A stretch of 64,000 nt of DNA from Burkholderia gladioli (GCF_000959725.1 NZ_CP009323.1:3720001-3784000), one strand, 5' to 3'. Numbered from the stretch's first letter, positions 43,824 through 52,330 are shown. Made by a program: numbers and translations. The notes: generated from the letters alone by a model not told the origin.

Positions 43824-44765
43824 CTACTTGCGCGAGGCGGCCGCGCCTGGCTGGATTTCGAGCGAGCCGGCCGGCGCCGGCTTGAGCGGCGAGGGCGCCG
43901 CGGCCCGGCGGGCGAGCACCACGCCGGCCAGGGCGAGCACGAAGCCCAGCATCTGGAGCGCGCTCAGCTTCTCGCCGAACAGGGCCCATGCCTCGGCGGC
44001 GGCCAGGGCCGGCACGGCAAGCAGCAGGGTGCTCATCCTGGTCGCGCCGTGCACGCGCACCATCCACACCAGCAACAGCACCGCGCCGACCGACAGGCCC
44101 ACCACCGACCAGGCCAGGCCCAGCCACAGCGTGGGCGTGCCGTCCCAGCGATACCCGCCGCCCAGCAACATGCCCGCGAGGGCCACCATCGCGCCGCCGG
44201 CGTTCTGCACGCTGGCCGACACGCGCACGCCGTCGCCGGCGAGCCGGCCGCGCTGGATCATGGTGCCGGCGGTCATGCCCGTCACCGAGACGATCGCGAC
44301 CGCCACGGCCAGCACGCCGAAGTGCTGCGCCGTCGTGCTGGTGCTCGCCACGGCCGGCATCAGCACGCACACCACGCCGGCAATCGCGATCGCCAGGCCG
44401 GCCACGGTCCGCGGCGCCGGGCGTTCGCCGAAAATGAAGAACATCGCGAGCACCGTCACGATCGGCTGCATGCTGCCGATCAGCGACATCACGCCGGCCG
44501 GCATGCCATGCCCGACCGTCCAGTAGGCCGCGCTCAGGTAGACGCCGTGCAGCAGCGCACCGGCCAGCAGGTGGCTCGCCAACTGCCGGCCACGTGGCCA
44601 GCGCTCGCGGGCCGCCAGCGCCAGCGCGCCGAGCAGGCCCGCGCTCAGCAGCATGCGCACCAGCAGGAACAGGTCCGTCGAGGCATGCGGCACCACCGCT
44701 TTCGCGACGACGAGCCCCGTGGACCAGATGAGCACGAAGAACAACGGTGCCAGGCTTGAAAACAT
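43824..44765 (-). CDS. EamA-family (DMT superfamily) transporter
   Basis: A 313-residue inner-membrane protein with ten hydrophobic helices in two EamA repeats (LIWSTGLVVAKAVVPHAS; MPAGVMSLIGSMQPIVTVLA; GEKLSALQMLGFVLALAGVV). DMT exporters move amino acids or small metabolites out of the cell; the substrate is unknown. The ATG at 44765 gives the family-typical start. It is divergent from the small gene at 44987. Confidence 0.88.
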   Translation of the reverse strand: MFSSLAPLFFVLIWSTGLVVAKAVVPHASTDLFLLVRMLLSAGLLGALALAARERWPRGRQLASHLLAGALLHGVYLSAAYWTVGHGMPAGVMSLIGSMQPIVTVLAMFFIFGERPAPRTVAGLAIAIAGVVCVLMPAVASTSTTAQHFGVLAVAVAIVSVTGMTAGTMIQRGRLAGDGVRVSASVQNAGGAMVALAGMLLGGGYRWDGTPTLWLGLAWSVVGLSVGAVLLLVWMVRVHGATRMSTLLLAVPALAAAEAWALFGEKLSALQMLGFVLALAGVVLARRAAAPSPLKPAPAGSLEIQPGAAASRK

Positions 44766-44986
44766 CTCGAATGCGCTCCGATGGACAGGTTCGAACCTCT
44801 TGTCGGAGGGAGGTTTTCAGATTTGCCGTAGCGGGACAAGGCAGCAAGCTTGGACGCTGCGTCCAGGCGGCAGAGGGGGACTGCCGTCGATGTCGAGGTG
44901 TCACGCGGGCCGGCCCGCGGCGAGCGGGTGCCGGCCGTCCATCCCGGTCAAGCGCGCACGCCTTACACGCGGAACGTTCGAAGGTC

Positions 44987-45127
44987 ATGGATACGGACCA
45001 TTTCAACCAGAAGCCGAATGGCCTGAATCGCGTCAAGCAATGGGACAGCCTGCTCAACGAGGGGCTCTCGAATCTCAGGAGCTGTGACGCGGATATCGTC
45101 AAGGCCACCAGCTGGAAGACGAAGTAA
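44987..45127 (+). CDS. Small protein (46 residues) of unknown function
   Basis: A short polar frame beginning MDTDHFNQKPNGLNRVKQWD and ending ATSWKTK, with one Cys and no signal or membrane segment. Support comes from context. A perfect 12-bp terminator hairpin starts 10 bases after its stop, and no other plus-strand gene could use it. The RBS (GAAGG) is too close to the ATG, so initiation may be weak or slightly misplaced. It could be a small regulatory protein or a peptide precursor; nothing nearby looks like maturation enzymes. Confidence 0.5.
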   Translation: MDTDHFNQKPNGLNRVKQWDSLLNEGLSNLRSCDADIVKATSWKTK

Positions 45128-45136
45128 GGCAGCAAA

Positions 45137-45172
45137 CCCGCGCTCGCCGGCACCTCCGGAGGCGAGCGCGGG
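45137..45172 (+). terminator. Terminator after the small protein gene
   Basis: Perfect 12-bp stem CCCGCGCTCGCC / GGCGAGCGCGGG with a 12-nt loop, followed by a moderately T-rich stretch. Confidence 0.75.
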
Positions 45173-45371
45173 CCTGGATACGTTTCCCTTTCAAGAGCCG
45201 ACCTGGAAGCCGGCGCCCGGCTCATCTCCAGGGCCAGGCCAGGCCACGCCTTGCATCGCGACGGCGAGCGTCGCGTCGAGGCTTTCTCCGTCTCGTTCTC
45301 CTCGGCTGCACAGCTTCAGCCCATCCGCCGCCGCTCGAGGTCGCCGCCATTCTCCAGACAAGGATTCTTCT

Positions 45372-45429
45372 TGACACGGCGATTATGGCCAATTCGAATA
45401 GGAAAGCGATTTAGTAAAGCGTTTTCCTA
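45372..45429 (+). promoter_or_regulatory. Promoter and LacI-type operator of the TenA/BtpA/PfkB operon
   Basis: A -35 TTGACA (45372-45377) and -10-like TCGAAT (45395-45400) are separated by 17 bp. Immediately downstream, AGGAAAGCG-N11-CGTTTTCCT (45401-45429) is an inverted repeat with one mismatch; its right arm overlaps AAAGCGTTTTCC, a LacI/PurR-like core. The position over the transcription start suggests repression, probably by the LacI protein encoded next. Confidence 0.6.
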
Positions 45430-45440
45430 AAGGGAACACC

Positions 45441-46457
45441 TTGGCAAAAACGAAGTACGGAGCCAGTCTCAGCGATGTCGCGACGGCGGCGGGGGTGTCC
45501 CCGTCCACCGTGTCGCGCTATCTCAACGCCGGTATCAAGCTGCCGGCCGCCACCACGGCGCGTATCGACGCCGCGATCGTCGCGCTGCGCTATACGCCGA
45601 ACCCGTTGGCGCGCAGCCTCGGGCGCGGGCGTTCCGACACCATCGGCCTGGTGATTCCGGAGATCGCCAATCCGTTCTTCGCCGCGCTGGCCTCGGCTGT
45701 CGAGCAGGCAGCCGACGAGCGAGGGCAGGGCGTGCTGCTGAGCGCGACTTCCAACAGCGCCGCGCGCGAAGTCGCCTATGTGGACCGGATGCTGCGCAAC
45801 CGGGTGAGCGGGCTGTTGTTCGTCAGCGGCCATCACGACACGGCCGAGTTGGGCGAGGCCCTGCGCAACGCGCCGAGCCTGGTGCTGATCGACGAGGACG
45901 TGCCGGGCATCGCCTGCGCGAAGGTGTTCTGCGACAACGAAGGCGGCGGCCGCCTGGCGGGCGACTATCTCGCCTCGCTCGGCCATCGGCGCCTGGCCTT
46001 CGTCGGCGGCCCGCGGCGGCTGCGCAGCACCGCGGAGCGCCTGAAGGGCCTGCGGGACGCGGCCGGGGCCGGCGGGGCCCAGGTGGTGATGGAGAGCTTC
46101 GGCGCCTATTCGCCGGAATTCGGCAGGCAGGCGGCGGCCGAGCTGCTGCAGTCGCCCGAGCGCCCCACCGCGGTCTTCATCTCCAGCGGGGAAATCGCCT
46201 TCGGCCTGCTGGAAGCCCTGCAGGCGGCCGGCGTGTCGGTGCCGGGAGAGCTGTCGCTGATCGTGTTCGACGATGCGGGCCCCCTGCATCTGTTCAACCC
46301 GCCCCTGACGGCCATTCGGCAGCCGATCCGGGAGATGGGCAGGAAAGCCGTGGAATTGGCCCTGGCCGAGCCGCAAGCGGCGGCCGGGCAGGCGGAATGC
46401 AGGTTGCCGGTCGAGCTGATCGTGCGCGGCTCCGTTTCGTCACCGGGAAACCGATAA
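45441..46457 (+). CDS. LacI-family transcriptional regulator
   Basis: A 338-residue LacI/GalR repressor. The helix-turn-helix and hinge are visible (LSDVATAAGVSPSTVSRYLN, residues 10-29, then YTPNPLARSLGRGRSDTIGL). A periplasmic-binding-like sugar domain follows. The start is TTG at 45441 with AGGGAAC upstream, since no ATG gives the conserved N-terminus. It leads an operon of a ribose-type ABC importer and three enzymes and very probably responds to the imported ligand. The next gene is 20 bases downstream. Confidence 0.92.
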   Translation: MAKTKYGASLSDVATAAGVSPSTVSRYLNAGIKLPAATTARIDAAIVALRYTPNPLARSLGRGRSDTIGLVIPEIANPFFAALASAVEQAADERGQGVLLSATSNSAAREVAYVDRMLRNRVSGLLFVSGHHDTAELGEALRNAPSLVLIDEDVPGIACAKVFCDNEGGGRLAGDYLASLGHRRLAFVGGPRRLRSTAERLKGLRDAAGAGGAQVVMESFGAYSPEFGRQAAAELLQSPERPTAVFISSGEIAFGLLEALQAAGVSVPGELSLIVFDDAGPLHLFNPPLTAIRQPIREMGRKAVELALAEPQAAAGQAECRLPVELIVRGSVSSPGNR

Positions 46458-46477
46458 CCCTTACCCTGGAGGTCGTC

Positions 46478-47431
46478 ATGAAAAGCATCGTCGGCGGGAA
46501 GCGTTTTCATCGTTTTATATTAGGACTGCTACTATCTTCGTCGGCCACGGCCGTCACGGCCGTGGCGGCGCCCACCTACAGCCTGATCCTGATCAATCAG
46601 CAGGCCACCTACTTCAACCAGATGCGCGAGGGCGCCCAGAAGCAGGCCGACAAGCTGGGCGCGAAGCTGGTGGTGTTCAACGCGAACGACGCGCCCAGCG
46701 CGCAGAACAACGCGATGGACGACTACACGCAGCAGAAGGTCAACGGCATCGCCGTCGACGCGATCGACGTCAACGGCCTGCGCGCCTCGATCAAGGCGGC
46801 CACCGACGCCGGCATCCCGGTGGTCGGCATCGACGCGGTGCTGCCGCCCGGGCCGCAGAAGGCCCAGGTAGGCGTCGACAACGCCGTGGGCGGCGGCATG
46901 ATCGCCGATTTCACCACCGCCTACGTGAAGCGCCAACTGGGCGGCAAGGCGAGGATCGGCGTGATCGGCGCGCTCAGCTCGACGATCCAGAACGCACGCC
47001 TGAAGGCCGCCGTCGGCCAGTGGTCGAAGACGCCCGGCATCTCGATCGCCGGCACCGTCGACGGCCGCAACAGCCAGGACGTGGCGCTCGCGGCGGCCGA
47101 GAACCTGATCACGGCCAATCCCGACCTGAACATCATCTATGCCACCGGCGAGCCGGCCATGCTCGGCGCGATCGCCGCCATCAACGCGCAGGGCATGAAC
47201 CAGAAGATCAAGGTGGTCGGGTGGGACCTGGCGGCCGAGGTGATCCGCGGTCTCGACAGCGGCGTGGTGCTCGGCGTGGTGCAGCAGGATCCGGCCGCGA
47301 TCGGCGCGGCGTCGATCCAGGCGCTCGACGACATCCAGCACGGCAAGCCTGTCCAGCCCGTCATCACGGTACCGGTCGCGATCGTGACCAAGGCCGGCGT
47401 CGACCCGTATCGCGCCCAGTTCAGGAAGTGA
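46478..47431 (+). CDS. Ribose-type ABC transporter substrate-binding protein
   Basis: A 317-residue periplasmic sugar-binding protein of the RbsB family, with signal peptide (ILGLLLSSSATAVTAVAA) and the fold features YSLILINQQATYFNQMREGA, AVDAIDVNGLRASIKAATDA and VVGWDLAAEVIRGLDSG. The ATG follows GGAGG. Its ligand would be a pentose, a nucleoside-like compound or a similar small cyclic molecule. The TenA/BtpA/PfkB enzymes downstream make an ordinary ribose system unlikely. Confidence 0.92.
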   Translation: MKSIVGGKRFHRFILGLLLSSSATAVTAVAAPTYSLILINQQATYFNQMREGAQKQADKLGAKLVVFNANDAPSAQNNAMDDYTQQKVNGIAVDAIDVNGLRASIKAATDAGIPVVGIDAVLPPGPQKAQVGVDNAVGGGMIADFTTAYVKRQLGGKARIGVIGALSSTIQNARLKAAVGQWSKTPGISIAGTVDGRNSQDVALAAAENLITANPDLNIIYATGEPAMLGAIAAINAQGMNQKIKVVGWDLAAEVIRGLDSGVVLGVVQQDPAAIGAASIQALDDIQHGKPVQPVITVPVAIVTKAGVDPYRAQFRK

Positions 47432-47438
47432 GATCGAG

Positions 47439-48212
47439 ATGAGCGACATGGACCCCCTCGAACCGGTGGCCAGCGCGCCGGCACGGCAGCCCGTGCTGTC
47501 GCTGCGCGACATCCGCATCTCCTTCGGTTCGTTCCAGGCGCTGCGCGGCGTCGATCTCGATCTCTATCCGGGTGAGTGCCTGGGCCTGATCGGCGACAAC
47601 GCGGCGGGCAAGTCGACGCTGACCAAGATCATGGCGGGCACCTATATTCCCGACAGCGGCGAGATCTTCGTCGGCGGCGAGGCGGTCAGGCTGGCCGACC
47701 CCGCCGACGCGCGGCGGCGGCACATCGAGATGGTTTACCAGGATCTCAGCCTGTGCGATGCGATCGACGTGGCCGGCAATCTGTACCTGGGCCGGGAAAT
47801 CAGCAGCAGGGGGTTTCTCAGGCGTCGCCAGATGCTGGAGGAGGGCGAGCGCCTGCTCGCCAACCTGAAGATCCGCATTCCCGATCTCGGCGCGAACGTC
47901 GAGCAACTGTCGGGCGGCCAGCGCCAGGCGATCGCCATCGCGCGCGCCGCCTCGTTCGAACCGCGCGTGCTGATCATGGACGAGCCCACCTCGGCGCTGG
48001 CGGTGGCCGAGGTCGAGGCGGTGCTGGCGCTGATCGATCGCGTCAAGGCGCAGGGCGTGTCGGTGGTGCTGATCACGCATCGCCTGCAGGACCTGTTCCG
48101 CGTGTGCGACCGCATCGCGGTGATGTACGAAGGGACCAAGGTCGCGGAGCGGCGCATCGCCGATACCTCGCTCGAGGAACTGGTCCGGCTGATCGTGGGA
48201 GGACGGCACTGA
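47439..48212 (+). CDS. Ribose-type ABC transporter ATPase (single-domain)
   Basis: A 257-residue ATPase with Walker A GDNAAGKST, the LSGGQRQAIAIARA signature and Walker B VLIMDEPTSALAV. It contains one nucleotide-binding domain rather than the two of RbsA, like the FrcA type, so it should work as a homodimer. The AA in the P-loop (GDNAAGKS) is typical of this subfamily. It starts 7 bases after the binding protein and its stop overlaps the permease start by one base. Confidence 0.92.
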   Translation: MSDMDPLEPVASAPARQPVLSLRDIRISFGSFQALRGVDLDLYPGECLGLIGDNAAGKSTLTKIMAGTYIPDSGEIFVGGEAVRLADPADARRRHIEMVYQDLSLCDAIDVAGNLYLGREISSRGFLRRRQMLEEGERLLANLKIRIPDLGANVEQLSGGQRQAIAIARAASFEPRVLIMDEPTSALAVAEVEAVLALIDRVKAQGVSVVLITHRLQDLFRVCDRIAVMYEGTKVAERRIADTSLEELVRLIVGGRH

Positions 48213-49219
48213 TGGATACCTCGACCTACACGGAGCGGCAGCGCGGCGCCCGCTACCAGGACTATCTGCTCTCGCATGCGCAGGTGGCGTCGATCGCGGT
48301 GTTCTTCGTGCTCTGCTGCCTGCTGTTCGGCGCGAGCACGCCGGTGTTCCTGACCGGCGCCAACCTGCTGAACATCCTGCGGCAACTGGCGCCGATGATG
48401 ATCGTCGCCGTCGCCATGACCTTCGTGATCGCGACCGGCGGCATCGACCTGTCGGTCGGCGCGATCGTGGCGCTCACCAATTCGCTGGCTGCCCTGGTCA
48501 TGCAGGCGGGGCTGCCCTGGCCGCTGGCCTTCGTGCTCACGCTGCTGGCCGGCGCCGGCATCGGCTGGGTACAGGGCTGGTTCTCGGCCAGCCAGGCGAT
48601 ACCGTCCTTCATCGTCACGCTGGCTGGCCTGACCACGCTGCGCGGCATCGCGCTGTACGCCACCCAGGGCTTCTCGATCCCGATCGCGCCCGGCACCGGC
48701 TTCGACGTGTTCGGCGCGGGAACGCTGGCCGGCATTCCGGTGCCGGCCCTGATCGCGGTGCTGGCCGCCGTGGCCGGCTACGTGACGCTGAACCGGACGC
48801 GCTACGGGCGACAGGTGATCGCGGTCGGCTCGAACAGCGAGGCGGCGCGGCGCGCGGGCATGCCCGCGCTGGGCATCAAGACCTCGGTGTTCGTGATCTC
48901 GGGCCTGGCTTCCGCGCTGGCCGGCCTGGTGCTGGCCTCGCGGCTGGGCTCCGGCTCCTCGAACGCGGCCTCGGGCTTCGAGCTCGACGTGATCGCCGCC
49001 GTGGTGCTGGGCGGCACCTCGTTGATGGGCGGGCGGGCCACCGTGGTCGGCACCATCCTCGGCGCGCTGACCATCGCCACGCTCGGCAACGGCCTGATCC
49101 TGCTGCACGTCTCGCCGTTCTTCACGCAGATCGTGACCGGGATCATCATCCTGCTCGCCATCTGGTCCAACACGCGCGTATTCGGCAAGCTGCGCTCGGC
49201 GCGCAAAGGAAGGAAATGA
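48212..49219 (+). CDS. Ribose-type ABC transporter permease
   Basis: A 335-residue RbsC-like inner-membrane permease with 8-10 hydrophobic segments and the family blocks FVIATGGIDLSVGAIVALTN, RYGRQVIAVGSNSEAARRAG and VVLGGTSLMGGRATVVGT. The start overlaps the ATPase stop (TGATG) and its stop overlaps the TenA-like gene, so the whole set is coupled. Confidence 0.93.
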   Translation: MDTSTYTERQRGARYQDYLLSHAQVASIAVFFVLCCLLFGASTPVFLTGANLLNILRQLAPMMIVAVAMTFVIATGGIDLSVGAIVALTNSLAALVMQAGLPWPLAFVLTLLAGAGIGWVQGWFSASQAIPSFIVTLAGLTTLRGIALYATQGFSIPIAPGTGFDVFGAGTLAGIPVPALIAVLAAVAGYVTLNRTRYGRQVIAVGSNSEAARRAGMPALGIKTSVFVISGLASALAGLVLASRLGSGSSNAASGFELDVIAAVVLGGTSLMGGRATVVGTILGALTIATLGNGLILLHVSPFFTQIVTGIIILLAIWSNTRVFGKLRSARKGRK

Positions 49220-49863
49220 TGGAGCATCCGACTCATTCGGCGCGCCTGCGCGCCCACAACCTCGCGCATTGGGACGCCATGCAGGCGCACCGCTTCGTGG
49301 CCGACATCCAGGCCGACGCGCTGCCCGACGCGGTATTCGCCAACTACCTGCGCTACGAGCACCGCTTCGTCGAGACCGCCGTCACGATCTTCGGCCATGC
49401 CCTGGTGAAGGCGCCCGATTTCGCCAGCAAGCGCTGGCTGGCCGGCGTGCTGCACGCGCTGGCCACCGAGCAGATTCCCTATTTCGAGGCGATGTTCGCG
49501 CGGCTCGGCATCACCGCGCTGCCGCCCGAGGCGGTGCTGCCCGAGCCGGTGCGGGCCTTCGATCGCGGCATGCTCGAGATAGCCGCGAACGGCAGCTACC
49601 ACGACGCGATCGTCGCCATGATGTGCGCGGAATGGATGTATTCGGAATGGTGCGGCGCGGCCGCGCGCAAGACCATCAGCCATCCCGGCATCCGGGCCTG
49701 GGTGGACCTGCATGCCGACGAGGCCTTCACCCGGCAGGCGCTCTGGCTGCGCGAGCAGATCGATTCGATTCCCGACGAACACTTCGATTTCGCCGGCGCG
49801 AACGCGGTGTTCGCGAAAGCCCTGGCGCTGGAGATCGATTTCCATAGTGCCGCCTACCAATAA
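49216..49863 (+). CDS. TenA-family (thiaminase II-like) protein
   Basis: A 215-residue helical TenA/THI-4 protein. The block MMCAEWMYSEWC places C137 where the catalytic Cys of B. subtilis TenA (Cys135) is, with Trp, Tyr and Glu in the expected register; other blocks are HRFVADIQADALPDAVFANY and YLRYEHRF. TenA enzymes hydrolyse aminomethyl-pyrimidines from degraded thiamine, so a hydrolase on a related imported compound is plausible. Being inside a sugar-type ABC operon and next to BtpA and PfkB, it more likely takes part in catabolism than in thiamine synthesis. Confidence 0.85.
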   Translation: MMEHPTHSARLRAHNLAHWDAMQAHRFVADIQADALPDAVFANYLRYEHRFVETAVTIFGHALVKAPDFASKRWLAGVLHALATEQIPYFEAMFARLGITALPPEAVLPEPVRAFDRGMLEIAANGSYHDAIVAMMCAEWMYSEWCGAAARKTISHPGIRAWVDLHADEAFTRQALWLREQIDSIPDEHFDFAGANAVFAKALALEIDFHSAAYQ

Positions 49864-49901
49864 GCCCTCGTCCCCGTCATCGGTATCAGGAGCCACGGAT
49901 C

Positions 49902-50747
49902 ATGCAGAAGAAGCTGGTGCTCGACCAGAAACCCAATGTCATCGAAACCCTGTTCGGCCGCCGCAAGGCCGTGATCGGCATGCTGCACTGCCTGCCGCTG
50001 CCGGGCTCGGCGCGCTACCAGGGGCAGGGCATCGAGGAGATCGTCGCGTTCTCCGTCAACGAGGCGCGCCTGCTGGTGAACGGCGGCGTCGACGGGCTGA
50101 TCGTCGAGAATCACGGCGACATTCCCTTCGCCAAACCCGACGATATCGGCCCGGAAACGGTGGCGGCCATGACCGTGGTGGCGGCCGCCGTGAAGCGCGC
50201 GGTGTCCTGCCCGATCGGCATCAACGTGCTGGCCAACGGCGCGATCCAGGCGCTGGCGATCGCCAAGGCCGCCTCGGCCTCGTTCATCCGCGTCAACCAG
50301 TGGGCCAATGCCTATATCGCCAACGAGGGTTTCGTCGAGGGGCCGGCCGCGCAGGCGACGCGTTATCGGTCCTGGCTGCATGCGCGCGAGGTGAAGATCT
50401 TCGCCGATGTCCATGTCAAGCACGGCGCGCACGCGATCACCGCGGATCGCTCGATTCCCGAGCTGGCGCGCGACGTGGAGTTCTTCGACGCCGACGCGGC
50501 GGTGGCGACCGGGCAGCGCACGGGCGACTCCGCCAGCCTCGACGAGCTCGAGGCGATCGGCGCCGGCACCTCGCTGCCGGTGGTGGTCGGCTCCGGCGTG
50601 ACGCCCGAGAACGTCGGCGACATGTTCGGCATCGCCGATGCCGTGATCGTCGCCAGCTACCTCAAGCATGACGGCCTGTGGTGGAACGACGTCGACACCG
50701 CGCGGCTGCGCGAATTCATGAGCGCGGCCGACAGGGCACGCTCATGA
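49902..50747 (+). CDS. BtpA/SgcQ-family TIM-barrel protein
   Basis: A 281-residue protein of the BtpA/SgcQ family, with the family start FGRRKAVIGMLHCLPLPGSA and core VDGLIVENHGDIPFAKPDDI, INVLANGAIQALAIAK, VKIFADVHVKHG and VVVGSGVTPENVGDMF. A TIM-barrel phosphate site is suggested by the last. SgcQ is encoded in the E. coli sgc cluster of unknown substrate. It probably cleaves or isomerises the compound handled by the neighbours, perhaps a glycosidic or nucleoside-like bond. Its stop overlaps the PfkB start in ATGA. Confidence 0.86.
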   Translation: MQKKLVLDQKPNVIETLFGRRKAVIGMLHCLPLPGSARYQGQGIEEIVAFSVNEARLLVNGGVDGLIVENHGDIPFAKPDDIGPETVAAMTVVAAAVKRAVSCPIGINVLANGAIQALAIAKAASASFIRVNQWANAYIANEGFVEGPAAQATRYRSWLHAREVKIFADVHVKHGAHAITADRSIPELARDVEFFDADAAVATGQRTGDSASLDELEAIGAGTSLPVVVGSGVTPENVGDMFGIADAVIVASYLKHDGLWWNDVDTARLREFMSAADRARS

Positions 50748-51637
50748 CGCGTGTCTACGTGCTCGGCAATGCCGTCACCGACGTGAGCTTGACGATCGAG
50801 CGCGCGGCGCGGCCCGGCGAGTCGATCCTGGCCCGCTCGATCGTGCGCGCGCCGGGCGGCAAGGGCTTGAACCAGGCGGTGGCGGCCGGCCGCGCCGGCG
50901 CCGAGGTGGTGTTCGTGTCGGCGCTCGGCACCGACGCGAGCGGCAGCGAGCTGGCCGGCGCGCTGGCGCGCGAGCCCTTCGCCGCGCTGCGCATGCTGCA
51001 GTTGCCGGTGGCCACCGACATGTCGATCCTGACCGTGACGGCGGACGGCGAGAACGCCATCGTGACCACCGTCGGCTGCCTCCAGGCCGTGCCGCCGGAA
51101 GCATTGCAGGACCATCTGCACGATCTGCGGCCAGGCGACTATCTGCTGATGCAAGGCAATCTTTCCTCGGCCGTCACCGGCGCGCTGGCCGAGCACGCGC
51201 GCGCGCGCGGCGCCCGTGTGGTGGTGAACGCCGCGCCATGGCATTGGGACGGCCCCGAGGTTCTGCAACGGTGCGAAGGCGTGATCGCGAACGAAGGCGA
51301 GATGATCGGCATCTCCGGCATGGCGGACGTCGAGGCCGGCGCGGCCTGGCTGCTCGCGCGCGGGCCTGCCTGGGTGATCGTCACGCTTGGCGCTCGCGGT
51401 TGCTTGTTGGTGGACGCGGCGGGCAGTACGCGCCATGGCGGGGTGCCGGCGGACGTCAGGGACACCTCGGGCGCGGGCGACGTGTTCTGCGGTGTGCTGG
51501 TCGCCGGCCTGGCAGCGGGCGAGCCGCCGGCGCGGGCGATCACGGCGGCACAGGGCGCGGCGGCGCTGACGGTCGAGCGCAGCGGCACCTATCTGGCGAT
51601 TCCGTCGGTCGAGGAACTGGCCGCGGCGATGGGCTGA
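50744..51637 (+). CDS. PfkB-family carbohydrate kinase
   Basis: A 297-residue ribokinase-like kinase. The N-terminal signature is RAPGGKGLNQAVAAGRAGAE. The C-terminal one is DVRDTSGAGDVFCGVLVAGL, with the catalytic Asp in GAGD. It starts in an ATGA overlap with the BtpA stop. In the operon it probably phosphorylates the imported sugar or nucleoside, or the product of the BtpA/TenA steps. Exact substrate unknown. Confidence 0.9.
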   Translation: MTRVYVLGNAVTDVSLTIERAARPGESILARSIVRAPGGKGLNQAVAAGRAGAEVVFVSALGTDASGSELAGALAREPFAALRMLQLPVATDMSILTVTADGENAIVTTVGCLQAVPPEALQDHLHDLRPGDYLLMQGNLSSAVTGALAEHARARGARVVVNAAPWHWDGPEVLQRCEGVIANEGEMIGISGMADVEAGAAWLLARGPAWVIVTLGARGCLLVDAAGSTRHGGVPADVRDTSGAGDVFCGVLVAGLAAGEPPARAITAAQGAAALTVERSGTYLAIPSVEELAAAMG

Positions 51638-51758
51638 GCCGAGGCAAACGGGCTCTCGCCCATCCAGGATGTCGGCCCCGGGGCCGCCTCAATCGGCTTG
51701 GGTCGGCGCGGGCGCGGCCGGCGCCGCCTCGATCAGTCAACTACTCAGTTTTCGCTCG

Positions 51759-51798
51759 GTCATGCCGGGGAGCGGGGATCCTCGCTCCCCGGCATGAC
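51759..51798. repeat. Near-perfect 40-nt palindrome
   Basis: Arms 51759-51774 and 51783-51798 pair perfectly (16 bp) around GGGATCCT, which itself nearly pairs. It lies 121 bases after the PfkB stop. It could terminate the operon in either direction, or be a leftover of a mobile element, since the IS remnant lies nearby. Confidence 0.6.
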
Positions 51799-51997
51799 GG
51801 CGACAGTGGTCGGACGGCCGTGGCGTCTCGAAGCACGGGTGGCAGTCTTGATCGGGGTTTCCCAAATACGTTGGGCACGCAGCGTATTTTACATAATCCT
51901 AATTATCGACAATTTGCGTGTTACGGCCATTTAGTAATGTCCGGCTCAGACCTGCCGCAGGCGCATGCTGTCGAGGCGCAACGCGGTGGAGCCTGCC

Positions 51998-52159
51998 ATG
52001 AACAAGCCCGGCCTGGTCACGATCGGCATGAACGAACTGCAACGTGTCAAAGTTATCGAATCGGCGGTCAAAGGACGTCTCACCGGCGTGCGCGCGGCTG
52101 AAACCTGGTTTCTGCAAAGCGTGGCAAGGCGAACAACCGGCAGGCAACCTGGAACTTGA
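51998..52159 (+). pseudogene. Truncated transposase N-terminus (ISNCY-like)
   Basis: Residues 1-33 (MNKPGLVTIGMNELQRVKVI, then ESAVKGRLTGVRA) match the usual N-terminus of ISNCY-family transposases, where a helix-turn-helix would follow. Instead the reading continues ETWFLQSVARRTTG and stops after 53 codons. The rest of the transposase is absent, so this is a decayed insertion-sequence fragment. The sequence just before it (GTAATGTCCGGCTCAGACC at 51934-51952) may be the left terminal end. Confidence 0.6.
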
Positions 52160-52330
52160 CGACCACATATCCTGCGTTTGCGTCGTCGCATTCGTGGCAA
52201 CCTCCCTATCCGATTTCCCGAATATATGCTGTCATGCAATCTTCAACTTTGCTTGGCATTCTTAATCAATGAATCGGTGAACAATCCGAAAAATTCACAA
52301 TAAAAAAGAAACGATAGAGGGCAAAACAAA

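Larger units (their letters stand above)
45128..45440. other. Intergenic region with terminator, promoter and operator
   Basis: This 313-bp region holds the hairpin at 45137-45172, about 190 bp in which I see nothing, and then the promoter/operator of the LacI gene at 45372-45429. Confidence 0.5.
51638..52330. other. Intergenic region with palindrome and IS remnant
   Basis: A 693-bp gap holding the 16-bp perfect inverted repeat at 51759-51798 and the transposase remnant at 51998-52159. The rest is AT-richer than average and shows no intact gene. Confidence 0.5.
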
